Positions 26,101 to 38,100 of a stretch of DNA of 64,000 nucleotides are shown here, piece by piece. The stretch covers positions 61,280,108 to 61,344,107 of the forward strand of contig OX393577.1 of the NCBI GenBank assembly GCA_947652605.1, given 5' to 3'. The number at the start of each line of letters is the position of its first letter. The stretch's first letter is position 1. The position numbers and the translations under genes are program-made. Under the pieces are notes generated by a model. The model had not been told where the DNA came from and ran no database searches. It worked only from the letters and a program-made list of their open reading frames with translations. The stretch is from Elmis aenea (taxonomy: Eukaryota > Arthropoda > Insecta > Coleoptera > Elmidae).

Positions 26101-29100
26101 ATTCTTGATAAAAGTTGGTGCATGGTCTAAAACTAATTTTAAGATGAAAAAAGTTCAATAAAAAATCATATGACATTAGATATTAGTGATTTTTGAAATA
26201 TTTTAAGAGATACAAAAAAAATTATGGACAGAGTTTTTAAAAATCCCAAAATAAGGCTAGATTTAAATTTTGACGGTCAAATTTCAATTTTTATTTTTTA
26301 AGAAATTTTAACATTCAAAAAGTCTGCAACAAATGAAAAATTTTATTTTTATTGATAAAAGTTATTAAGAATCTAAAAACCGAACTAGGTTTAAATTCTG
26401 AGGGTTAAATTCTAATTTTTATTTTTTACGAAATTTTAACATTCAAAAAATCAAAAACCATTAAAATCTAGTGTCATATGACTTTTTATTAATTTTTTTC
26501 ATCTTAAAATTAGATTTAGACCATATACCAACTTCATTAGGAATAAAATTTTCAGAAAAATCGATAATAAAAAACTTTTCCCTTTGTTGCAGACTTTTTG
26601 AATGTTAAAATTTCTTAAAAAATAAAAATTTGAATTTGACCGTCAAAATTTAAATCTAGACTTATTTTTGGATTCTACTTAACCTTTTTCCTACACATTT
26701 TTTTTTAACTCTTAAAATAAGGGCCCTTTACACTTACAAATATTTCAAAAATCGGTAAAATCTAGTGTTCTATGACTTTTCATCAATTTTTTTTAACCAT
26801 AAATTAATTTTAGACCATGCATCAACTTTTATCAGGAATACATTTTTTTGAGAAATTAATAATAAAAAAAAAAATCCATTTGTTGCAGACTTTTTGAATG
26901 ACGCTGTATAATAATATAATAAACTGGTAGGTGAAATTACTAAAATTGTTTGGCCTTATATAATTTACCAAAGACCATCAAGTTCAATTTATTAAATCAC
27001 GTCAAATTTTTTTATTTGAGAGATGTACAAGTACATAGATCACGACTAAAGGTACGTGGCACGCGCGTATTTCGTTTGACATAGGTACGTACAGATCACC
27101 ATAGCAACGCGACCACGATCGCGTTGTTATGGTGTAAACTTTTATTTTTAGTTTTACTACTAAAAACAAGATTTATTTATGTTAAAAATCGAATCGTTTC
27201 TATTTCTATCATATAAGCAACTTTCACGTTATAAGCAACTTTTAGATCGGAATTGGCCGCCGTTAGTTGCTTATAACGCGAGCTCACTGTAAATACAATA
27301 ATATTATAACAACTTACTTATTATAAAAGATAAACCTTACAACCCATACATCAATAAAACGAGAAAAAAAACCTTTCCAATGGTGTCACAGCCAACAACG
27401 ACCTCTATTTAAAATAAATAGTTGATGTTATAATAACAAAACAAATGACGATAGATAAAATTTTTTAATAAATTTAAAATCTACACAAAAAATTGTCTTG
27501 GATAATGTCGAAAAATATTCAGAGTTTGATTTCAAATAAGCAAGTTAGCTAAAATCGAAAACGTAATTTTTTTCTTGTTTTTTATCAATAGCGGAAAACA
27601 ATTATTTTTTTAAAGATTTTTCTTCGTGAAATAGTTGCTCTTAATCAATAGATCATTTTGACTTATTTAACCAACTCTGTATCTCTTAACGTTTACGAGT
27701 CCTCATGCTGTGCACGATAACTGGGACACCCTGTATATTAAAAGAGTACGAATAAAAAACGCATTAAATTTCATAATTTAGTTACCTGTAGTGTTTATGG
27801 TTTCTAACAAGGCGCTTAAATTATTCTAGATTTGTTTTAATGGGTAATGTTACATAAATTGAGGTAAAATACAATATTTATATAAAAAGCTATGCATGAT
27901 TTGCGAGTGAACGAGTTTAAACATTTTTGTTCAACAATATCTTTTTTGTTCTCAAATTACTGTACAGATTAAGTGAAAATATGTCTTTTATACAACAAAA
28001 GGGAATTAAATTGATTGAAAATACAAGTAAATCGAATCTTTCATTGTTAATAAGATGTTATTGTGGCATGCTGATAAGTTATTTAAAGTTTGAAGAGAGG
28101 GAAATTTGTATTAAGGATACAATTTGATTTGTATTGGTGAATTAAATGTATTCGGCATTGCTATTTGTAAAATTGGCGTAAAAATGTTGTGGCAACCGGT
28201 CGATCATATTGTTTACATCATATTCAAAGCGAAGCAAAGTTCTTTTTCTTAGAAATTGCTGTTGTTTTAATTATAAGGTTTGATCTTTCCAAGTTTTTTA
28301 TAGCCAATCTTTGCCTCTGCGGCTCTTGCTTAGTTGAATGTGAACGGCGACAACCAGTATTTTGAATCAGAAATAAGCTTCGATTAACGGTCAGTTTCCG
28401 TTTTAACAGGTTTTGCCATAACGTATTACAGATTCTGACATTAATTAGTGGTTAACGTATAAGTATTTAAATAAAAAATTCTGTTTAATTAAATCTCCTG
28501 TGTAGATTAAAAACTAGATTAACATTTCCAAGGAATTTTTTAATATTGACGTAAGATTTTTTTATTTCGTTTGAAAGTAATTGGACGCAACTATTACACG
28601 GATATACAAGAGTTTTGTTTGCCAAGGTGTGGCATACAGGGTGTTGCAGGAGGATTCTTTTATGCGTTAGAGTTACCTTCCTTCAATACTACCTAACCTA
28701 CCTGTCAAATTATATGTAAGTTATGTCAAATTTTACAAGTACTGTCAGAGTGGTGCGTCAGGGGTGTGGTTTAATCTATATTACAATAACGCTACTGGTC
28801 GCCGAAATTCGTCAAAAAATTATCAAGCCAAAATATTTAATTCCCTCTCCAAATTTATATTTTCGGCCAATCACAAACTCAGATTTCTTAGAAACGACCA
28901 ATAAACGCATGGAAATCTGTTAATTGCGAAAAGGATATTATCAGTGTATGATTATGTTTACTGGTCGTTTCTAGGAAATCTGAGTTTGTTATTGGTCGAA
29001 AACGCAAATTTGACAGGGGGATCAACATCTGACAGCGGAATGTAAAATTCCTATTGGTAGTCTCTAGAAGATTTGAGATTAGTGATTGGTTGAAAACGCA

Positions 29101-32100
29101 AGTTTGACAGGTGAGGGAAATTTTCTGTATAATGTAATATTCGAATTATTGGAGTTTCATCTTATTAAATAGGGTTGCCAACACTGTCCTTTTAACATTT
29201 CGCAATCGTTCTTTTGAAAGTCTTCTGCTGTGAATTTTGTAAAAAGAAGGTAGTGACTAAGAAAAAATAGGTCCTCGAATTGGTGATGTGACTAAAAAAA
29301 AGGGTAAAACCGGTTGTAATTTTATGGGTGGGAACGTAAACATCTAAAACAAAATATTTCGTTTTCGTTCCGAACAAAAACGAACGAAATAGTTTTCGTT
29401 TTTAGTCCCTGGTTACAAAAAAAACTAACGACTTCATACAACCGTAATTGACTCACAACTGCAGCGTTTTTAATCCAGTGATATCGCGCAGTTTTAATAA
29501 CCGCAAACAACGAATTAAAACAATTCAATTCGGAGTCGTGCAATCTAAATAAACAACTACAAACTAATCGTAGAGTGTCACTACCTGCTGCCAATTGTAT
29601 CCCGTTGTAACAACCACATTCGATTAGTTTCCATGATGTATTTGTTCCGGTTGTCAAAGATAGCATAGTCGATTACATAACATGCCGCCATCACAAAGTC
29701 AACTAGTGAAATATACGTATCACAAAGAGGTAATGATATTAATAAATACCTTTTACGGTCAAATGCGATCCCCACGGAGCTAAATCGCAAAAAAAACACA
29801 AATTACGCGTTGTTATACCACGGCTACCGGTTTCAAACAACAATTTTCAGTTTTTCAGATATTTTTTTTCGGTGTTCGGCGTAATAATCAAAGAAAATAG
29901 GGCCTCCTGTCTACATAAATGTAATTCAACCTGTCATTTATTTATAAAATGCGCTCAGAAGTACGTCGAATGGTTCCCGATTTTTTATTTCACTGAGAAA
30001 ACACCAGCCGTCTTGTTACTTCGTTAATTCCAGAAATAAATAATTAATACAAAAGATATATGTCACAACTAGGGTTTCTTTCCCGGGATCCCGGGATCCC
30101 GGGATCCCGGGATCCCGGTCCATTTTAAGCTATTTCATATTTCCCGGGAAATGCTTTTTGTCCCGGGAATTCCCGGGATTTTAAAAAAGTGTTGTTTTCG
30201 TTTATTTTGTGCTAAGGTCTTTGTAATACTATCATAACTTATCAGAATTTTATGCCTAAAATGTATTTACTAACAGTAAATTATGAAAAAACTTTCAAAT
30301 AATTTTTCTCGTTTAGTATGGCGCAAAGAAGCCCGGTCTCCGTTGCAAAGTTAATATCTTCAAAATACTTTTACAGTTTTATTTTTGTGTACCCTGATAA
30401 TTCAAAGCAAAATAGCTTATAAATGAAAATTTCTTGATAATAACGATGTTTCTTTGCTGCTAGATGCTCTCAAGACAATTTCACCTACATCAATAGAGAC
30501 TGAGAGAGCATTTTATGCAGCAGGACTTTTTGTTAATAAATTAAGAAAAAGACTAATTGACTGAAGCACAGATCACCTTTGTTTTCTTAAATCACATTAC
30601 AAAAATTCATTGTAAAAAATATATTATTGTATTCATAAATATGAAATTGCAATAGAAAGGTTATAATTCCCAAATGTATGTTTCTCTCACCAATATTATT
30701 GAATTATTTGTAATAATCATGGAGAAAAATGCATTACATATATGACTTGGAGTTGGTTTTAAGTAATAAACCGCTCCCTTAATTTTTTGGGTTATTAATT
30801 TTAAAATATTGACATAATTTATTACATCCCGGGATCCCGGGAAATCCCGGGACAAAGGCCGATGTCTTCCCGGAATCCCGGGACAAGCAAAATGGTCAAA
30901 TATGAGAAACCCTAGTCACAACTATATTAAACTTAGATAAAAATAAAAAATAACCAGCCCTGAGGAAAAATTAATCGATTTTTAAGATATATCAATATAA
31001 TCTGTTAAATAAAGGTATTTTAGCCGGCTATTAAACAGTATTGTTGAAACAATTTAATGCTATTGGCTTAGGTTAAACGTATAGAAGTTATAAAAGCTTG
31101 TTTTTGGGTCTTTAAAAACAAATTAGAACGATTATGTCACAAGATATGTAGAACCTTTCGTATTTGAATAATGAACGACGAAGTAGCGTCTATTACGAAA
31201 ATATTTATGAATTTTTAGTTATTAATACTGCATGGGATTGAACTAAATCTACTAATTTGTAGTTTGTAGCCTGGTAGTAGTATAGTAATTATAATTTCGT
31301 TTTGAAATCGGTGAAATTTCTTTTATATACGATGTTATTAGCGCACATAACTCGTTTTTAATTTAAACCTAATAAGATGTTTACAGGTGTAAGGCAAGAC
31401 AATAATTAACATAAGGTTGTTAAAAGATTTTGAATACACTTTAGCATTTCTTGTACATTATTTCAACATTTAATACATGAACTGGAAAAGATTAAACAAG
31501 GTCGAATCTTTATATGATTTAAAGAAGAATTTTTCAACTTATATGATACCATGCACTGCTTTGCACAATTAACTATTTTTATTTTACTTCAGTGTTTTTT
31601 CATCTACTTTTAAATGAATAACATGCAACAAATACTGACGCTAAAGCTACTAAAACAGGTCACACTTGAAAAAAGTCAAGTTATGAGGATTTCAACTTCA
31701 GTAAAACACATCAACAAAAAAATATTACGGCTATAACTTGAAGAGTACAGCTTTTGTCAAACTATGCAAAAAGTTTATTTCAATTTGTTCTTTTCGTTCA
31801 AGCGAGATATTTAACATTTTTGAAAATTGCCAAAAACCGGTTTTTGGCTATATTTCCAAAATTAAAAAAGACATCAAAAATCTGTTTACGGCAAGGAATT
31901 CCTCTCGAAAAACGAAATTGAAACTACAAACTTAATTTTTTTCTATCTCTTATAATAACCGAGATACCCTGTATGGGCATCGAAAATAGGCCACCCTGTA
32001 AATTACAGTAAGTATTTTATCAAGCAATAATGACAGAATAGTTTTTCTATGCTCAATTTCTTAAATATCAATTGTTTTTTAACTAACAATAAATTGTAAC

Positions 32101-35100
32101 TTAGCGTGGATTTCCCAAAAGATTTACCAATAATAAATTTTGGCGATCACAGGTACGTAACCATACAATTTAACATGGCCTATTAAATAAAAATTTGTAG
32201 TTCTAATAAAAGGGTGCCCTTGATTATGTTACAAGGCCCTTAAATACGTATTGTAACTTTAACGAAACTTTTCGTTACTTAATAAGTAATTATAATTACT
32301 TACAAATAAACGATTAAAGCAATCAACCAATTTGGACAAAATGTAATTTGAATACTGAAAAAGTATGTATTTGCATATAAAAACTCGCACAGTATGGATA
32401 AGAAAAAATTTCCCATTGCTTCCTCTGTAATGAAGTCACCTAGATGAGCGGTACATTTCATTCATCTCCGAGCTAAAAATATTGATGCTATTTTAATTTT
32501 TAAATCTTAAATTGCAGTGTTGACTGTGGTCTATTAAACAAAAATACTAAACCAATTTGTCTCAAGTATTAAATATTGTGTGAAAGAACCTTGGAATGCA
32601 CGACATAATTGCAATCTATTAGATTAATGATAGAAACTCGCGGCAGATCTAACAAAAACCTCTAAAAAAAATCCTGAGCTGTGTAGTAAGGTACATTATC
32701 ACTAGGGATTGTAAATTTACCGACTTTTTGAATTACCGGTAATTCGGTAAAATTTTCAACCAAAACCGGTTTACCGGTAATTCACCGGTAAATCATAATA
32801 TTATATGTACATATATTGCATATACAGGGTGTAGACTCGGATCACGCAACATAGCAATTTCAATGGTAAAATTTTAAAAGTCGAATTCTTGCTCCGCTAA
32901 TTATTTTAGAAAAAAAGTGCAAATACGTTTTTTGTAGAGAAAAAAATTGTGTATCCATAAATGTAATCAATATTAGTTTTTCGTTTTCCAAAAACAGAAA
33001 AATAAGCAAATTAAAAAACGCGTTTTCGCGAAAATCTGTAGTGCCTTGGAATTATGCTACGACAACTGCCCATCTTACTAACACTTACTGTCACTTTGAC
33101 GTTTGAAGTTTATTCTTAATTATCATTTTTATTATATCTTGCAATGAAAACATAACTAATTGTGTAAAATAAATGTTTGATAAAATATAAAGGATAATTA
33201 AAATAATTTTCCGCGAAATTATCGGTCCGACGTTTAGTGCGCATGGCAACGGTCGGTTAGAAGAATGAATTTCGCGTCAAAGTGACAGTATAAGTTAGTG
33301 ACATTAGGCTGGGCAGTTGTCATACCATAATTCCAAGGCACTACAGATTTCTGTCCAAACGCGTTTTTTAATTTGCATAATTTTCAGTTATTGGAAAATG
33401 AAAAAGTAATATTGATTACATTTATGGATACAGAATTTTTTTCTCTACAAAAAAACGTATTTGCACTTTTTTTCTAAAATAATTAGCGGAGCAAGAATTC
33501 GACTTTTAAAATTTTACCATTGAAATCGCTATGTTGCGTGATCCGAGTCTACACCCTGTAGATATAATTGTTTTTTTTTAGATTTTCGCGGTTACTAACA
33601 TTTTTAATATAATTTTCGGAGTTTATCCGCGATCCCTATAGGGAGAGCTTGCCGAAACGTCGAGCCAATTTAAATATTACGCGGATAAACTCCGAAAACC
33701 ATATTAAAAAAATATATATTTATTTAGTATGTAACTGATTGGGATAGTTGAAGCCTAAACTATCACAATAAGTTTCATACAATATATCAGTTAAGAGCCA
33801 TCAACGTAAATTTTTTTATGTAATAATAATAATATAATTCAATATAAAATAAGAGTACACAGGGTGTTCTTTTCCATGGGACACTATTGCTATCTCCGTA
33901 AATAATGAATACACAAGGTTGGTTAAATGGGACAAAAGTTGGCTATTTAGGAGTGTATTTTAAACAAGATCTTGTTTTGTTTAAAAATTCCATGGCTTGC
34001 GTTATTTAACGGAAAAACCGAAATCGATCAAAATTTTTAAACTTAATTATCTCCGTTATTGTTGCGAATACACAAAAACGCCAAAAGAAAAATGTTTTGT
34101 AGACTTAGTTTGACATAAGAAGACGATAGTCAGATATTTATTTATAAATTACCGTGCGAGATATTTGACAGAGAAGTGAGTAAACAATCATATTCCATTT
34201 GTATCTATTTTCCCTTTATTTTTTCTCCTTGAAAATAAGTCAATATTCTTTTTTGATTATTTGATTTAGATTTTTATCATTATTGGAAAAATATTGTAAA
34301 ATTACCGGAATTACCGGTAAAAAATTGGCAAATTACCGGTAAAATTTGAAGAGCCTTTTTTGCGATTTACCGGTAAACCGGTAAACCGGTTTACCGGTTT
34401 ACCGGTATTACAATCCCTAATTATCACCCGCTTTTGTGATTTCAGATGTTATTACAAGAATTAGTGTGGCGAATCAGAAATGATAGCAAATGATTATTAG
34501 AATTACCGTTACCAGAGTGATTTGTAGCATGATTTGATTTATAATGGTGTAGTGGCTACTGTAAATATGTGTTTTATAATATTTGGCAAGCTCTGTGGAG
34601 AGCCTAAGCTAACCCTCATTCTCATTTCTACCCTTTCCTGATTTCGCGCAACCCTGCTAACACCCTTACAGTTTGATAGAGGGTGCTTAGTGAATTCTCT
34701 TACAAGAACATGATTCATATACCTATCTCCTTTGCCATTTTAGATCCATTAGAGTGGAGGAGGAAGACTGATGCTACTGTTAACTTGAGAACGGAGGGTG
34801 AACATTCTCAAGTTGGTAGCGGGTCACATATGTAAAGGGCATCAATGACAGTCGAGGCGATAGGTTGGCTCTCCATATGTACACGAGTGTACGTCTAGGT
34901 TTTAGCATGGCTTAGCTCACTTCAGCCAGCTACCTTTTGTCTAGCATGGCTTTGAAGTTTGTATAATGCTGCTTGTATATTATTTAAAATTCACAAGGTA
35001 CATGTTCAGGTAAAATTAGCTATTGTGCAGGTTTATTAAGGAAAAAATCGTAATCTTTGTACAAGGTAGTTCAAATTCAATATCCCCTAGTTTAGTAGTG

Positions 35101-38100
35101 GGGGCACGTGGAATGGGGTATTTAACGTATTAGGACTTGTATTTTATATCAAAAAAAGCAATATTTTCGGTTTTGTGAAACCAATCCCTTTATAATCAAA
35201 TGAAGAAATTGAAACGATTTTAATATAACAATTTAGTAATAATAATTTAGAAATATACAAGTTGAAAATATACACGAAATTTGCCCCGTTTTGCCTCATC
35301 GGTGGGGCAGGATGGAGTACCTACTTTTCTTTTTTAGTAATATAATATGAAATGTAGCTTTTTCTCTAATGGGAAATATTCTTTTACAATAAACACAAAT
35401 GTGTACAGCATCACTTTTAAGTCCCTCACAAGAATTGTGAGTCCATTTTAGGCAAGAGAAACATCTAATTTATTCTTCATTAGAAAATCACGACAACATT
35501 GGCATCAATCTTTTTTATCAGTTTTTGCTCTGTTACTACATGATAGAGTTACGGAACGATTTGGGGGATTCAGTCTTCAGGTTTTGTTAACTTTGATGGG
35601 TGCTTTTTTGGAAGACATAGTAAGTCAGTTTTACCAACATGCAATGGAACACGTATCCAGTATAGTAAAATCACCACAAAATATAACATAACATACAAAT
35701 ATTTGAGGAATGGCGGCCAATCGTTGTACAGTATGGTAGATCACCCTGTATCAACATAGTTCTAAATAGTTCCGCAAAATTGTGCCTCTTCCGAGCAAAA
35801 TAAAACCATGCTGTCATGCTTCATGTATACATGCAATGTTAACAGTAATTTTGCATTTTTACACCAATTTAAATTTTTTTTCATAGATAAAAAAGCCCAT
35901 ATTTGTACAACAATGAAAAAAGTCTATACAAACAATTAATTTATCATGATAAAATGATCTTTTGAGCCTTGCAAAATAATAATTTTACAATAGTAAAATC
36001 GTTTTGTCAAAAGTTACCACAGTTGCAGACAATATTGAAATACTTTAACAGCTGCGGGCAGCTTATTAAACACAATAGTATTCCACATAAATGAAAATGA
36101 AGGGTTCTTAAATTATTAGTCGTAAAAGACCCTCAACAGAAGCCAAGACAAAGATCATCGCCCCCTACCGAAATTATTATGCATTTTCCAAATATTTGAA
36201 AACATAAATTCTTTCTCAACTATTTCGTTAATGTTAGGCTATTTCATGATACACAATGTTCCGATAAACATTTTAAATTTAAGATTCAATTACGCACAGC
36301 ATCATCGAAAGTTAAATTTAGATTTTAACCAATATTCAGTTATAATTTGTAGCATCAAAATATAATAAGAGGGATAGCAATGAACGTTTAAATTAAGGCT
36401 TTATTAAACATGCCGCAAAGAATAACTACAATAAACTGTTTTGATCAAAGCTTTTGCACTCCTTTCATAAACACCTTAACAAACCGCTAACATTAAGTAA
36501 TTTATTATTAAGCTTGCATAATTCCACTTAATGTACATCTCAAATTCCATAAGTAAATAATGTATCCAATAAATATCACAATCTTATCACTCTAAGTTGA
36601 TATATTGACAGGCTGTGCGCTTATTTCATATCTACCACCAGGAAAATATTTTAATGTAGGTATGTTGACGACGTAACAGTTACTTCAGATAATGTTTTAT
36701 CTCTGGTAGTATATTTTAAAAGGGTAGCAACTAAAATAAACCTACTCAGTTATAAAATGGGACCAATATGAGTCAAGCCGATAATAAAACTACTTACACA
36801 ACTAAGGAATGTTAAAAAATTTCAAACCATAAGTACGTGCTAACTTTAGTATACTGACATGTTTAGATATCATAAAACTGTTAAATTGCAATTCATATTT
36901 CACAAAGTAATTCTAGTTGTACCGGGCGTCTATAGAAAGAGCAGATATTAAAAAAAAAGTTCTTGAAGCAACTTTGTATTTTTTATACGCAGCTCTAATT
37001 TAATTTTGTGTCAGACGTTTCGTCTGTTAAGGATCATCATCAACTTTGTTTTTATAATGGCGCCGTATTGGATGTTTGTATTAAAAGATAGAGCTAAAAA
37101 TTTTGAATACAATAACACCACATACTATAGGTGAAATCGTAACATCTGCTAGCAAATTCTGTATTTTTTCTAAATAAATTTCGAACTAAGAGGCATTAGA
37201 TTTAACACAAAATTTTATAACACAATTTAACCGAATTTTTAGCTCTTAAGATCTTCCTCTTGATCATTTTCTTAAATAAATTAATGGGAATACAAAAGGT
37301 ATTTTATTTAATTAGTATTACCAATTAAAGATAAGATAAACATTACAGTGGCGACGAGGTAAAAAAGCTTTTTAGATATCGCTAATCGATTTATAAGTAT
37401 AAAATACTTAACATATTTCCATTTAATCGACTTTGCATGGTCCGTAAGTTTCCAATAATGAGCCTCAGCGCTGTGTACAAGAAACTTTAAACTCAGCTCG
37501 GTAAATATGTTTACAGGACATGATAAGTAGCGTGAAAAGAAAATCAATAATCTGCATTTAAGTTATGCACGCTGTGTATAATATTTAAGCTGCAATACGA
37601 CAGTGCTGCTACATGCGTGTTATCCTGCATTTAAGGCGTGCAACGTGTTCCATTGTTTCTGCGCCATTCACGGATCGTAAGGCGTTTCACACATTTTAAA
37701 CTTTCAAACGACCGTGCCATTAAACGAATTTACTCAGGCAATACAAATTAAACATTAAATAAATTAGTTGCTCCATTAAAAGTTTATTATGCAAATTTTT
37801 AAAAACATACATCAAAGTAATTTTCATGTGTTCTAATAAACCGCGATTTTTCCTTATCAAAACATGAATAAATAAATATGCATTAACGTGGAAGTTATAT
37901 CGATTATTCAGATGTAGAGCTAGGGTAGAAGATATGCAAGGTAGGAAGTAAATAGAGCGAAAAATATGCGCAGATGTACCCTTATCAAATAAGCTGTAAG
38001 GCCGCGAATGGTAAAAGTTGTTCGTTAAGGTGCTGAATTACGCGCCTCTGACATAATTCTCGAACATAAAACGTAAGAAATAAAATAACAATCTAACATT

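Larger units (their letters stand above)
24480..27733. mobile_element. Outer TA-type MITE with about 440-bp inverted arms, host of nested insertions
   Basis: Left end CAGGGTGTCCCAGTTATC (24480), right end its complement GATAACTGGGACACCCTG (27733), with TA on both outer sides. The arms 24480-24917 and 27290-27733 pair over their whole length (shared TATTTTAACATCAACT-type and GGTTTATCTTTTATAATAAG blocks). There is no transposase. Everything between the arms is other, later elements. A partial relative lies at 58018-58402. Confidence 0.88.
32703..34419. mobile_element. hAT-type nonautonomous element, family with ACCGGT subterminal repeats
   Basis: 8-bp target duplication ATTATCAC (32695-32702, 34420-34427). 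Ends TAGGGATTG / CAATCCCTA. Both ends carry clusters of the palindrome ACCGGT and its extension AATTACCGGTAA (about 5 at the left, 9 at the right). The TAGGG start and 8-bp duplication place it with hAT elements. It contains no transposase and has been invaded by a MITE (32825-33558), a small fold-back (33606-33713) and another MITE end at 33859. Confidence 0.9.

Noticed and set aside
29322..29799. Two overlapping minus-strand open frames (114 and 72 codons)
   Set aside because: No recognisable motif; overlapping frames argue against both.
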